Positions 22,560-34,958 of a stretch of DNA of 64,000 bases are shown here, piece after piece. How positions within the stretch are numbered: the stretch's first letter is position 1; every line of letters begins with the position of its first letter. Under the pieces are notes generated by a model. It did not search any database and was not told the origin of the DNA. It saw only the letters and a list, made by a program, of their open reading frames with translations. This DNA is from Turnera subulata (lineage: Eukaryota; Streptophyta; Magnoliopsida; Malpighiales; Passifloraceae): assembly GCA_028386065.3 (NCBI GenBank), contig JAKUCV010003186.1, positions 1 through 64,000 on the forward strand. Direction: 5' to 3'. The position numbers and the translations under genes are program-made.

Positions 22560-25080
22560 TAAGCTTAAAATTGACACATGTGTTGCAACCTGAAGCTAGC
22601 AATTTAAGTTATTAAACTTATCATATCCAGCCAGAAGCTGGAATGGACTAGCCTGAAGCTAGCAAATTTAAGTGTTTAAATACACAGTTTGCGCAGCCTG
22701 AAGCTGACACCAACTTGAAGTTGGTTCATAGATTTATTGTTTGGCATGACCGGTTGGGCCATCCCGGATCAATAATGATGCACGAAATTTATTTGGTCAT
22801 TCACTCAAAAACCAGAAGTTTTTACAATCAATGAATTTCCATGTGTTAGTTTGCTGCGAAAATTAATTGTTTGGCCTTCCTAAGAAGAGGTTGGCCTAGA
22901 ATCACCAGCAAGTTTGGGAATAATTTAGGGACATGTACGCGGACTAATAAATTCGCCGTGCTGACCATCTAGGTAATTTTTATGATGCATCGACTAGATG
23001 GTCTATTGTGTGACGCAAGTTGGCATTGTGCGCACTTATTTTAATGATTAAGCCACTTGCGGGTACACATCCCTAATTATGTTATAAGACTATATGTCTT
23101 GATAATATTGGTATATCTCTTCAATGGATAATGTATATCATTGGACATAAACCTAAAAAGATCTGGGTGAATATTTCCAATTGATTGTAGGACCATTGCT
23201 AATGAAATATTACTGTTTGAGATAATGGTATTTTACATGCAGCATCACTTGTGTGCATCAAACCAACAAGTTATCATAAAATCTCCCCATTTATTAGTTC
23301 ATGGTCACGAACCCAGTATTACCCATCTTCAGACCATTGGTTGTACAGTATATAATGCTCCACCACAGCATAGTAAAGTTGGTCCTTAAAGAAAACTGGA
23401 AATATATGTTGAGTATGTTAGGTATGTTGGTTATTAATTAGATGAAAGAGTTTACCCAACATAAGGGGGAGGAAATAAGCAGCTAGATCAAGATATTATT
23501 GAAATGCATTATCAATGTATAGTTGTTGATCCTCAAACAAAATAGAAGTGAACCTGAAGTTTAAAAGATGATTCATTTGCAGGAAAATTGATATGCAATT
23601 GCCAGACACATAAAGTGACCAAATCTTGTATACCAGCTGCAGATGCTCCTATTCAAATTGATGTTCCTGAAGAACAATTACTGTATGCAAATGGATCTAA
23701 AGTGTGCCGGAAGCGTAGAATATACTCGGTTCCAAAGAAAAATTTTCGATAGAGAAAAAGGAGTAAAGAAATAAGATGGCCCCAGTTAGAAAATAAGACC
23801 TCCAGTAGAGGCCCAAATTAAAGGTCCTCAAGAAGAGGAAAATCCTCCAGAAGAGGTCCCTGACACAATTGATAAAGTTCCAAAAGTAACTCAGGTACCT
23901 GATATAAATGAAAATGATGAGATCTCGGTTAATTATATAGTGTCAGGAATAAGATGAAACCGATGTAAAAAAACTGTCGACGGAATACTTGTTTTATTTA
24001 TAATATAGCGCTAAATATTATGTGGATCATGAACCTACATCTATTGATGAATGTAGGCGCAAAGTGATTGGCCAAAATATAGAGAGATATAATTAAGGCT
24101 GTGTTAGACTCGCTTGTGAAGCGAGAAATTTTCGGACCTATAGTCCGTACACCAGATGGTGTGAAATCGATCGGTCATTAACTTGGTATATGTGCAAAAA
24201 AGGAAATAAATAGTGAGATATAAAGCATGGTTTGTAGCACAAGGTTTTACCCAAATGACCTGGTATTAATTGTGAGGAGATATATTCCCCTGTGGTGGAT
24301 GCAATTATTATTGATAAGTCCGACATTATATGAAAACAATTAGAAATGCTTCTAAAGGATGCTATTACAGCCTATTTCTATAGATCCATAAGACATGACA
24401 TATACATGAGAATCCCTGAAGGATTCAAGTTGCTTGAAGCAATTAATTCCCGGGAATATACAAAATTAAGCTAAATTGATGTTTACATGGTTTAAACCAA
24501 TTTGAGTATGCATAGTATAAAGTACATGCATGAATTTATTATTGGTTATGTTGATAATTCATATCTATATGTGTTTTTTGTGATTTAAATATTATTGGAA
24601 CTCCTGAAGAAGCTTCCAAATACCGTGCCATGTTTCAAGAAAGGATTTGTGATGAAAAATCTCATCAAAGAATTAGAATGGTCCTAGAGTACCCTGTCAA
24701 AGTGCAATTTATATTGCTAGTAACATGAAGCCTGAAGCTATTGACTTGAGCCTATTGGCAAGATATCACTTTGCTCTTATCTTCGGGGTATAACAGATGT
24801 GGTATTATGTTAACCCTGAAAACCCGAAGAGAATATAGTTGGTCTTTACTAATGCAGGTCCTTTATTTGATCAACATAAAGCAGAGACAGACATATGCTA
24901 TAACTTTACACATGAAGCTATTATATCATTGCGATCACAAAAACAAGATAACAAGAAAGATGTTCCAACAACAAATTATGAAGATAATTCTGCTTGCAAT
25001 GCCCGATTGAAGGACTGATGCGTCAAAAGTGATCGGACAAAGCATATATCACTAAAGTTGATAAAGCAGATTGGCATGCA
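22560..25080 (+). pseudogene. pol: copia-4 pol remnant
   Basis: Broken plus-strand frames. Near 22790 FGHSLKNQKF recalls the integrase region. Near 23860-23960 PEEVPDTIDKVPKVTQ and INENDEISVNYI precede RT. Near 24215-24290 VRYKAWFVAQGFTQ is the RT start. Near 24760-24800 and 24950-25080 degraded RT and RNase H follow. Stops and indels are dense. The element has been dead for long. Confidence 0.65.
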
Positions 25081-25293
25081 ATGACTTCGAGACATCAAGG
25101 GAGGTCAAGATGAGGGGGAGCAGAATATGCACATAAAGGGAGGTCAAAGTAAGGGAAAATAGAATACGCACTGCACTCTTTTTCCCTTCACCAAGTTTTT
25201 ATCCCAATGGGTTTTTCTTGGTAAGGTTTTTAACGAGGCAGTTTTTCCTAAGCGTATTCTATCCTATCTTCTACAATGACATTCAAAGGGGAG

Positions 25294-25714
25294 TGTTATG
25301 AATAAATCAAGTGAATGTTCATTGTAGCTGACAATATGTAAGACTTTACTACCAACTTGGACAGTACAAGTAAGACCTTGCTAGCCACCATCTTGGACAA
25401 CTCGATGACAACTCGTTGCCGACAACTCATTGACAATTCGTGGCCGACAACCCGATGACAACTCGTAGCCGCACATTTTGGACCGTTCACATGGTTCTGT
25501 TCACACTGTTTCAATTGCCTATAAATAGAGGGTGATAGATGTGATATCATTTATTCAGAAATAATAGAATTTTCTCCCTTATACTCCCTTATACATTTCT
25601 CTCATCTTATTATCTTCCTTTATATCTTACTCTCACCTTATTCTCTTTTCATCAAAACTATCAAGTTCATTATCAAGGCATTATATACCATCAATTATCT
25701 TTTATTTTATAACC
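25294..25714 (+). repeat. copia-4 3' LTR
   Basis: Matches 16593-17013 nearly base for base; the last base is C where the 5' LTR has A. Preceded by the polypurine tract AAAGGGGAG. Confidence 0.9.
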
Positions 25715-25719
25715 AAAAA

Positions 25720-26559
25720 TATTTTTGTGGGGTTTGTAATGTCTTTTGTCCTTGATTTGTATTAATCTCATTTGTCCTTTTCAGGGTTATGGGGCAGCCT
25801 TGAGGACGACATGGACTGTCCGACACGAAGGTAAACCTAGGCGCCCTCTTTTTTGACACGTTGTAGTGCGTGAGGCACGTGTTATGCATGCGTTGTCCAC
25901 TATGCAATGTGGAATCTAAGTTTTTCTTAAGTAAACTGATTTTTTTAAATACAGTTTAAATTTTGTAATTCCTTGAACAGAAATAAAAAAAAAAGGAAAA
26001 ACTTTAAATCCCCAGTCAAAATGACTAGTTGGGTTGGGTGTGATGACGGGGTTCAAATATGAACTAAAACACCGCCAACTTGACAAAGCCCACATATGAG
26101 CTAACAACTCGGAGGGAGATGAGGCTGTCTTCAGGGAAGAAGCGACAGCTACAAAGACCACCATCAGCACTAGAAGACATGTGGCTACGATATTTGAGTT
26201 GGTGTCGCCTTTCTGAGTGGCCAGAACACCACCAAGCACTAACTGTCGCCGAAATGAGGGGGCCGCAACCATTAGCATGAATAAGGCCGTCAGAGTACCT
26301 CGAGTTCGCATACAACAAGGAGAGTTGGTCGTGGTTCCGCAGATCTGCTCCTCAGTGGTTTGGGTTTGTCGAGGCTGTCTGGCAATCATAAACAGTTCCA
26401 GTCACCTTGCCATTGATGTCGCCTCTTTAGCTATGCTGTTGGTGTTGGTGTCACCTTTGTGAGTGGCTAGAACACCACCAGGCCACTAACTCACCGAAAA
26501 TGTGGTGATTCCTATTGAAAAACTATTTGTGTCTCCACGGCTCATCAACTTCCAATTGG
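25720..26559. other. Unassigned, with a 60-bp direct repeat
   Basis: No gene recognised. GTTGGTGTCGCCTTTCTGAG...CACTAACTGTCGCCG near 26200 recurs with changes as GTTGGTGTCACCTTTGTGAG...CACTAACTCACCG near 26440. A minus-strand frame (25916-26389) has no recognisable domain and looks like chance. Confidence 0.4.
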
Positions 26560-26930
26560 GTACCAAAAAGGAGTCCCTTAGGGCAAGGAGTCCCTTAGGG
26601 CTGAACTAGACGTTATTGAAGAAACTTGGAAACTTGCTGCACTTAGAGCCTCTTGGCACAAAATTCGAGCTGCGAAATCCCGCAATGCCCAATTAAGGGA
26701 GCGGACCTTGTAATAAAGTAAAAGCAACTGCCCAAGCTACCCAGAGGGGGAAGCTCGATGCTAAATGGAAGGGATTCTTTTGAATTGTGCGACTGAAGAA
26801 GAACCTACCACTTGGGAGAAAACTAGGGGAATTGCTACCCTACGCGTGGAACGGGGAAAAACTGAGGATGTTTTACCTCCTAGAATGCCTAAGGGACCGC
26901 TGAAGCTCTCATTGAAGAAGGCTTAAAGAA
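26560..26930 (+). pseudogene. Ty3/gypsy (Tat-like) integrase C-terminal remnant
   Basis: The plus-strand reading contains LDVIEETWKLAALRASWHKI, RAAKSRNAQLRE, then KVKATAQATQRGKLDAKWEG and ATLRVERGKTEDVLPPRMPK with stops and shifts. The order recalls the end of Tat/Retand integrases (A.y..r..rnfn.Rv...gDlVLRk...kl.p.WeGPy). No RT or RNase H is recognisable upstream. Confidence 0.5.
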
Positions 26931-27129
26931 AATTATATGTACTAGTTAAGGTCCAGGCATGTTTTGTTATTTTGATGTTGTTTATGTATTATGATGAAGC
27001 CTTATCTTTGATGGTAGAACCTTTTTGTTTAAAAACTTATGTGTGCATTTCAAGATTAGATCCCTTATATTTTAAGAATTAGGCACTTGTGATCCTCGAA
27101 TTTCATGATAAAGTCCGTGAACATCTGCA

Positions 27130-27545
27130 TTCATGCATAAACGTGCAACCTCGATTGTAGGGCATCCGAAAGAGCTCTATTTCTTAATAGGACCTCACAT
27201 AAAGAGGACGCCTTCAATTTCAGGGCATTTAAGGGCCGTCCATCTCTTAATGGGACGTCAAAAAGAGGCTCATCTCTTAATGGGACCTCATATAATTAGG
27301 GCACCTTCGATTTCAATGCACCTTTAGGCTGTCTAACTCTTAATGGGACGTTGAAAAGAGGCTCATCTCTTAACGAGTTCTCATATAAACAGAGCGCGTT
27401 AGATTCCAGGGCAGATGAGGACCGTTTTCATCTCTTAATGAGACACCAAAAAGAGGTTCATCTCTTAATAGTACCTAAAAAAAGCAAGACACCATCGATT
27501 CCAAGGCATCTAAGGAATGCCTAGGTTTTAACAAGGCAATGAAAA
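27130..27545. repeat. Degenerate tandem repeat, about 105-bp unit, roughly four copies
   Basis: Units contain CATCTCTTAATGGGACGTC, AAAAAGAGGCTCATCTCTTA, TGGGACCTCATATAA, AGGACACCTTCGATTTCA and GGGCATTTAAGGGCCGTC, each diverged. It follows the gypsy integrase remnant and probably is the noncoding 3' part of the same old element. Confidence 0.75.
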
Positions 27546-27550
27546 GAGGC

Positions 27551-27843
27551 TGATGTGTCAAATCTGCAAGCGCACAGATCGCAGTAGCACAAAAGGTCGT
27601 ATCCACAAAGATTAGGCAAAATAACTAATCAAAAGACTCACTCTTTTAGGCTAAAAACAATAAAAGAAATAGCGATTTGGAGATTATATTTGTAAATCAT
27701 GACGAATAATAAAACAAACAGTGATAAACTGTAAATAAAATGAGGAGATTAGATTATGGAAGGTCTAGATCAATCGGGGTTCACTACTCTATCCTTTTAC
27801 ACCTTAATTATCCCCCCAAATTCGTTAACAGGGTGACTCTATT
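27551..27843 (-). repeat. Truncated Athila-like LTR end
   Basis: In reverse it matches the last 300 bp of the Athila-like LTR at 57805-58102: the motif around AACAGGGTGACTCTATT, the GATTGATCTAGACC phrase, the ATCTCC/AATCGC stretch and the terminal TGCAGATTT..ACATCA. It abuts the LINE 3' end near 27845; the rest of the element is absent. Confidence 0.75.
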
Positions 27844-28378
27844 CTGTGTCTGCAAATAGGGTGACAACCGTCCATTAAAAACCTACAGCCAAGACCTCCC
27901 ACCGATTTTCTTCGACAAACCTTATCCCAAGCCAACCAATGCATCTTGCGCTTTCCATCCCTTTGGCCCCACTTGAAGTTACGAATCAAGGCCTCCATCT
28001 CTTCACTTATAGAGTTTGGGAGAAGAAAACAACTCATAACATAACTTAGGACTGCTTGAGCCACTGACTTGATAAACAATTCACGCCCCGCATCCGAAAG
28101 AAATCTTTCCTTCTATTGTCCCATTTTTATGAGAAGCCGATCCCGAACACAAGCAACGATAGTTTTCTTTGATCTTCCCACCATAGCTGGCAACCCCAGA
28201 TATTTGTCATAAGTATCCACTACCTTTATTCCTAGATCCCCCTAGATCTAAGATATCAACTGATCTGATGCATTTCAGCTAAAGAACACTTCGGATTTGT
28301 CTAGGTTAAATTTTTGCCCAGAAGCTAGCTCATATTTCTTTAATATAGAAGCCATAGTGAGGCTTCTTCCCTTGTTGC

Positions 28379-29192
28379 TCAGGCAAAAAATATGCTGTCA
28401 TCAGCAAAAAACAAGTGTGTTACCGCAGGAGTTCTAGGATAGACCCGAACCCCGTGTAAGCGACCAACTTCTTTGGCTCTGTTGAGGAGTGCAGACAATC
28501 CCTCGGTACAAAACAGGAATAAATATGGAGATAAGGGATCCCCATGTCTGAGACCTCGAGTGGGGACAGTAATATCCTGAGGACATCTGTTGATAAGTAG
28601 AGAATAAGACACTGAACGTACACAACTCATTATCAGAATGACCCACTGAACATTGAACCCCATACGATTGAGAACCCCTTCCAGAAAATCCCATTCTACC
28701 CAGTCATATGCCTTACTCATATCAAGTTTGAGTCCTATGTAACCTCTTTTCCTTTGACATCTCTTCTTCATATAGTGGAAAGATTCGAAAGCAATCAAGG
28801 CATTGCCAGTAATGAGGCGACCAGAGACAAATGCACTTTGCTCCTCACCAATCAAATTCGGCAGAATTTTCTTCAACTGATTAGCAATCGACTTAGTAGT
28901 GAGCTTAAAAACAACATTACACAGGGCTTATTGGTCGAAACTGGCTACAGTCCTCTAGACATTTCACTTTTGGAATAAGAGTAATGAAAGTGTGGTTAAG
29001 AGAGGTTGGATCAGCATCATCATTCAATAGATGTAACACCATAGAACACACATCCTCTCCGACTATATTCCAAAATTTCTGAAAAAAGAGGGGAGACATA
29101 CCATTTGGGCTAGGAGCTTTAATAGGATGCATTTGTTTTAGGGCTTCATAGACATCAGCTCGAGTAAATGGACGAGCAAGAATGGACTGCAT
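28379..29192 (-). pseudogene. LINE reverse transcriptase region
   Basis: Two frames cover the RT fingers and palm. 28917-29192 has SPNGMSPLFFQKFWN and ITLIPKV. 28379-28876 has RPI-type lead-in lost to a stop, then EEQSAFVSGRLITGNAL, LKLDMSKAYDWVEW (first catalytic Asp), GLRHGDPLSPYLF and FFADDSIFFA (FADD catalytic pair). The catalytic residues are still present, but the frame is broken between the pieces near 28880-28915 and again toward the thumb. Confidence 0.85.
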
Positions 29193-29610
29193 CTCATCCG
29201 TAACTCGCTTCTAAATGCATTAAAGGACTGGTTCCATGTCTAATGATTGCCCCGAAGTAAAAAGCTACGAAAAAAAAACTGTTGGAAGACATTGACAATG
29301 TCCTTCTAAGATGACACCCACTCACTAGAGCTGTTTTTGATACCATTGATCGAGTTAGTTTTTCTCCGTTGATTGGCTTTGTGAAAGAAAAAAGCCTGTA
29401 TTTTTATCCCCACCTGTAACCAACTGAGCCGAGACCTTTGTGCCCATAAAAGTTCCTCTTGCCGAATAAGGTCTGCAAGTTCCGCATTCAGTGCCTTGGT
29501 TTGGGCTACAACCTGTTCCGATTGTGGCTGCAAATGTAGTTTGCCAAACAGCTCTCGTTTGTGTTTGATAGTGGAAATGATATTTCCTAAATTGGTTTTA
29601 CTCCATGCCG

Positions 29611-30259
29611 TCAACATATCCCCACATAAAGTGATTTTCTCTTGAGCCTAGCTACCGGGTCAGCCTTCAAACTTCCCTGCCATGCTCTATCTACCGTGAG
29701 GCCACACTCTTCCTTTGATAACCAAACCTGTTCGAATCGAAATAGCTTCTTTCCTCTCGCTACAGAAGGCTGAAAGCTGTCAAAAAGCAACTTCAAAGGA
29801 GCATGATCTGATCCTTGTCGAGGAAGGTGCTTAACAAGAGCATTTGGAGAAATGGACGACCAACTAGAAGTGGATACCAACCGATCAATCCGTTCCTCAA
29901 TGAAAGAACTGCCCTGATGCCCGTTTGCCCAAGTATAATTACATCCAGTGAACCCCATATCAAGTAATTGGAGCTTCGTCAAAGTATCATGAAATTGTAG
30001 CCGCAAAACTTCGCGGATTTCCCCCATTCTTCTCCCACTGAAACAAAATCTCATTGAAATCACCACCACACAACCAGGGAAAATTTGATTGATCTTCCAG
30101 AACTCTCATCAGATCCCATGTCTTCAGTTGAAACACGAAGAGGTTACGATCAATCTGGGATGCTTCTATGCCATGGGTTAGTCTCCAAACCTGTTTCATG
30201 GTGTTCATAAAAGCCCTGGCATTAAAGGGTCGTTCAGTCCACAGTTGGCAACCACACAC
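29611..30259 (-). pseudogene. LINE endonuclease region fused to DUF4283-like N terminus
   Basis: 29987-30259 encodes RPFNARAFMNTMKQVWRLTH...DLMRVLEDQSNFPWLCGGDFNEIL. The first part is like DUF4283 of plant LINE ORFs; WLCGGDFNEIL belongs to the EEP endonuclease, normally about 200 residues later. An internal deletion has joined them in frame. 29611-30069 continues (shifted) with GFTGCNYTWANG, IEERIDRLV and GSDHAPLKLLFD, the C-terminal endonuclease motifs with the SDH catalytic His. Confidence 0.8.
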
Positions 30260-30589
30260 AGAGACGCCGACTGATCCTCTGTTACCTCATCCTCCTCCTT
30301 GACAACAACTATCTCTGTCTCCGTTTCTATCAGCTCTGGTATCCCTCGTCGTACCCGTCCCCTACCCTCCTCTCCCTCCACACCCCCGGTTTCCATGAAT
30401 CGATGAGAGATTCACCAAAAACCCTACCTGCCTTACAAGAAAAACCACCAGGACAACAAAAAGAAAAACCCTAGAATTAGGGAGAGAGCCTTTAGTCGGA
30501 GGTGAAGAAAACCCAAGGGAGAAAACCTCAAAAAAAACGAGAGAGAAACCCGAAAAAATAGGAGTTATATGACTTTTTTCTCTAATAAA

Positions 30590-31237
30590 ACTTTGACATC
30601 TTCAAATGTGTGAATTAAGTTTGCTAATTATTCTCAAAGCAGTTATGTTGCAGCTTCGTCGCGCAATATGATGCCTTTATTACGGTCCTACTGCTCCTGT
30701 GAAAAAATTGGAGACGTGGGATTCGTTATCATCCCTAAAGATTGACGAGAAGATTGGAAGATGCGACTCTGAGTTTTGCAATGGCGGGAAGTACGTGCAT
30801 ACCTCTAACGCAGTGCAGGTAACTTTTCATTTGTATTTCTCTATTATTCTTTTTTGCATGTTCTTTGTTTAGCATTGAGAGATCGAGGAGATGAGAAGTT
30901 TCAGCTTTTTGTACAATCATTGCTAATCTTTTTGTCTTTCACAAACCAATTTCTAGAATGACAAAAATGTTTCTTCTAACAATGTGGCTGCTGCCGTTAT
31001 TATACACATATTTACGTGACCTGATAAACACTAGGTACAAGAGTGCAGTATTTGCGCTAACTTCCAACAAATACATCTGTAATCTATGTGTATCTTACAA
31101 CATGTGGGTAAGAGGGGTAGGGTACAAACAGGTTGCTTACTTTTTAGCCAATATGGGGAATACAAACTGAATTATTTCCCAAAATACACAATATAGTACA
31201 AACTACAAACTGAAGTCAGACACAGCAAAACGCACCC
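30590..31237. other. Duplicated 3' flank of the intact RLP
   Basis: 30610-30670 repeats the flank of copy D at 11575-11640. 30680-30820 reads GPTAPVKKLETWDSLSSLKI and GRCDSEFCNGGKYVHTSNAV on the plus strand and ends in CAG|GTAACTTTTC, which looks like an exon with a splice donor. I do not recognise the protein. It may be a leftover of a neighbouring gene carried along with the RLP duplication. Confidence 0.35.
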
Positions 31238-34200
31238 TCAGTTTCTAGTTCTACGACCATGAAGCACTTGAGGACGCTTATGAAAACTATCCACGAACAA
31301 AGAGTTGCAAGTGGTAATGAACATCTCAATGAAGTAAAACCAAGCGCGTCGCCAATGCGAATTTATGCAGAGCACAGCTGCAATGGTTACCACCACAGTT
31401 GTGTAAGATAACCCAAAGCTTATGTAGAAACCTTCCATGTCCATAAACCCATCACTTTCTTGGCTGTCAATGGAACCATCAGGCCCCGATGGTAGCTGTG
31501 CTTCTTGTAAACATTTTTTCTCCAATAGAGGTCCACAGAGAAGTGGATTGCCCTCGTAACTGGTTTGGTCAAAAGTTCCAAATTGGCCTTTCATCTCTGG
31601 TGTGTTACCTGACAAGTTGTTATACGCCACACTAAACACTGCTAAAGAGTGCAGTTCTGTTAGTTGCTGAGGAATTGCACCAGTCAGGCCATTGTGCGAA
31701 AGATCCAAACTCTCTGTCTGCTTCAAGTTGGAGAACGTTGTGGGGATTGCTCCGGTGAGATTGTTGTGTGACAGGTTTAGTGCACGCAGGCCTCTCATAT
31801 TTCCAAGTTCTGGTGGTATTTCACCCGTGAATCTGTTGCAAGAGAGATCTACACCTGACATTAAATTGAGGATACTACCCTTGTAACTATAGTAACCTCC
31901 TTTCGTTGTGAATTCTATAACTTCTTCAACGCTGATCACTGGCCACATGATCCTTCGAATAAGAATCATGCCCTGTGGTGGTAACTCCTGTCCACCTACG
32001 GTGACCAATGGTATGTCTTCTGTCTTCTCTGCAGTTATTTTAACGGACAGAGTTTCATTTTTAATCCAAATGGCCGTAAAGTTTATGTTGCTCAAACAAG
32101 AGGGCAGTGGACCAGAAAACATGTTATTTGAAAGATCCAATATGCTCAACTGCGTTAACGAGCATAACTCGACCGGTAAATCGCCATCAAAATTATTACC
32201 TTTGAGAAGAAGAATGCTCAGTTTTGATAGGCTGTTAATCCAGTTTGGAATTGTTCCAGTTAATTGGTTCTCTCGAAGATCCAATGTAACCAGGTTGGAG
32301 CTATTGTAGAATCCGTATGTCAATGGACCACTGAATAGGTTATGGTACAAATGAACATGAGATATCCTTGGCAAGTTGGTGCATGATGGTATTGAGCCAG
32401 AGAGGTTGTTTTCAGAGAGGTCTAAGAACTTAAGCTCAGCCAGATTGCAAATTTCTCCCGGAAAGGAACCGTGGAAATGATTATTTGAAAAGTCAATTGC
32501 TTCTATTCCTGACAAATTGCCAAACCATCTTGGAAGCATTCCTGAGAAATGGTTGTTGCTGATATCCAACAATTCTGGAAAAACCTTTGTTGATAAACTA
32601 TTAGGAATGTGTCCAGAGAAGTTGTTGTTGTCTAGGTAGAGATATTCAAAGCTTGTTTGGTTGAAGAATGTGGGAGACATCTGCCCTTTGAAATTGTTGT
32701 TTGACAGCTTAAGAAACCATAAAGAAGAGCCAAATAAAGGGAACAACTCGAAAAGAGCAGAAGACAGTTTATTGTTTGACATATCTACGTACGCTAAATG
32801 AGTCATATTCTCGAAGCAGGGCGGAATACCACCAGTGAGACCATTGTCAGCAATGATCAAGTTCACCAAATTCGGGAAGTTGGAACATATAGCTTTCAGG
32901 CCTTGAGCGTGCATATAGTTTGAAGATATATCAAACGTTGAAAGGTTAGATAGAGGATAATGCAACTGCAAGGAGCCTACAAAGGCATTGTTTTTCAGGT
33001 ATAATCGTTCTAAACGTGTGTTGTTCTGAAGCAACCAAGAAGGGAACTCTCCAGCAAAGTTATTGCCTGACAGATCAAGAACTCTCAAGTCATGCTGGAA
33101 GTAGAGGAAGTAGGGAAACTGTGCCTTTCTTGTTTCTGATCTACGGTTTGACATGCTGAAGAAGTTTAATTGAAAAAGTGGAGCTGAGGTCTGAAGGTTC
33201 AGTTCGGGTATCAATTCGTTATTATCACAAGAAATAAGCTTGAGGTTGGAATGGTTGGAAAATGATGCAAACGAAGCTGGGACTCGAAATTGGTTACTTG
33301 AAACTGAGAGGTATTGGAGTGAGATGAGATCAACAAGAGGACTAGATGCAATATTCCCCATGAGTTGATTGGAAGAGAGATCCATTACCAGGAGAGACGT
33401 CATGTTTCTCATACAAGGCGGTAATACGCCGGCTAGTTCATTGTTTGAAAGATATAGCTGCTCCAATTTCCTGAGTTCGCACAAGCCTGCACAATGATTC
33501 ATGTTCAGCTCAAGGAATGGAAACTACCTCATTGATATAGCTAGTGGGAATGGACTGATAATGGGATTGTAAACTTACCTACATCCGGCAGGGTTCCACC
33601 GAGTTGACATCTGTTTAATGACAAAATCTTAAGACTGGATAATGCTCCCACGTTTAGTAGAAGGCTTCTAGGTATATAGGTGGAATCTAGGAACAATTCT
33701 TCCAGATTGGTCAAATTGTAGAGTTCTGTAAAAAGAGAAAGTTAAATATGATTCTGATAGAAATACATATGTACGATACAGAAGCAAAAGCATACCTTGA
33801 GGGACCTGATCAACTGTTTGGTAACTATACTGGAAAGAGAGGGTCTTAAGGGATGGCAACCCACCCACTAATTTTAGTAGATTGCTCGCATCAATGCTGG
33901 CATTATCCAGTTTTAAGGACTTTAACATACGCAAACCGACAAAATCTGGTAGTCAAAAGGCAGAAATCAACAGGTAAACCTGATATGATTTGTAATGGTA
34001 AAATTGTTTTCTAGCCATTGGTAGGAAAGACTCTGTTCTCAAAGTGCATAATATTTTGAGGAGTATTTAGTGCATGATTATCACAAACAACAAAGATTAT
34101 CAAATATTAGGACTGAGTTTTGTTTCCATTTTTTCCCCAGTAAAGCTTTTAAAAGATGTGCTTACCTCTTGGACTGATGAAGTTTTTCAGATTCCAGCTA

Positions 34201-34958
34201 AAGCTCAGGTCCAGCTCCTCTAAGTTGCTCAAAGAACCTAAATCTGGACGGAAAGAATCATTGGATATTGAATAAGGGGTAGAGCTTTATAGCAACAGAA
34301 AGCTTGCTTCAACGAAAGCTTGTTAAGTATTTCACCATTAATATGGTCCAATCCCGTTAAAGGATTGCCGCCTATACTGAGGGACCTGAGTGATGAAGCT
34401 CCTGGTAGAAGTGATAGAACGCTGTCATCCAAAACATTTATACTGAGGTCTAGGACCTCAAGATTCCTCAACTCTAATGACAAGGCTCCTGTTCCTGCCA
34501 CCAGAAGTACATGCAAATGTACAAAGTAAAGCTAACCAAACTTAACTGATTCCCAAAAAAAAAAACAAGAGATAGGAAACAATGAGAAGAGATAGGAAAC
34601 CTGGCAAGCAGCAAACTAAGAGATTAGAACTCAAGTCAAGGCTCTTCAGTTCTTTCAAATTCCGGAACAAGGAAGTATTAAGATCCAAATAACCCAACCC
34701 CCAATCCCTTGTGCTGCGAAGAGAGAGTTGGATCACTCGCTTTGTGGTAGTGTCACATGTCACCATGTCCCATACACAACAGTCAGCATCCTCGTCGTCT
34801 TCCACCCAACTCGACAAAGCATAGCCATTTGGGTGGTTGATCCAAGCTTTTATCTGCAGAAGAGCATCCCTTTCTTCCTTCAAACATCCGTAACAGCAAT
34901 TGCTTAGGCAAAATAGTAACATCAACACTACTATCCACTCACCCACTGGCCTCATCAT
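31238..34958 (-). CDS. Intact LRR receptor-like protein, six exons, 1046 aa
   Basis: Predicted exons (minus): 34601-34958, 34336-34494, 34166-34243, 33796-33945, 33579-33725, 31238-33486. They sum to 3141 nt with no stop. All introns are GT-AG and phase 1. Signal peptide 1-24, LRRNT with DCCVWDMVTCD (about 59-69), then many 23-25-residue plant LRRs (LxxLxxLxLSxNxLxGxIP). Island domain about 763-841 (IEFTTKGGYYSYKGSILNLM), four further LRRs, NPLLCGP...KKC cap about 944-956, acidic juxtamembrane stretch (SQESDGFMDMEG), transmembrane helix about 984-1005, 41-residue cytoplasmic tail without kinase. The build matches the multi-exon RLP1/RLP15-type group. Family knowledge: such RLPs sit in the plasma membrane, sense ligands and usually signal with SOBIR1/BAK1-type kinases. 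The ligand cannot be read from sequence. Start chosen at the first of two Met codons; the second works equally. Confidence 0.92.

Larger units (their letters stand above)
16593..25714 (+). mobile_element. Old Ty1/copia retrotransposon copia-4 with nested insertions
   Basis: LTRs at 16593-17013 and 25294-25714 are near-identical over most of their length and flanked by AAAAA on both sides (16588-16592, 25715-25719). The interior holds a degraded gag (about 17440-18130) and pol (about 22560-25080) with many stops. An unrelated minus-strand ORF and a 3-kb solo gypsy LTR interrupt the middle. The poly-A target duplication is weak evidence alone, but the LTR, primer site and polypurine tract (AAAGGGGAG before 25294) agree. 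Confidence 0.88.
27850..30560 (-). mobile_element. L1-type LINE, degraded, 3'-truncated
   Basis: On the minus strand, from the 5' end at about 30560: a leader; an acidic start METGGVEGEEGRGRVRRGIP (30396); a DUF4283-like segment (RPFNARAFMNTMKQVWRLTH, NLFVFQLKTWD); an abrupt join to the endonuclease middle (WLCGGDFNEIL), so the zinc knuckle and the endonuclease start are missing; the endonuclease end with the SDHAPL catalytic motif (29611-30069); then RT pieces (28917-29192 KAPSPNGMSPLFFQKFW; 28379-28876 with LKLDMSKAYDWVEW and FADDSIFFA); and 27825-28079 (KRKMHWLAWDKV, SVGGLG). Several frameshifts and stops are present. No RNase H or poly-A tail remains at the 27850 end. Confidence 0.85.

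Noticed and set aside
25916..26389. 157-codon minus-strand frame as a gene
   Set aside because: No domain, unlikely composition, and a direct repeat runs through it.
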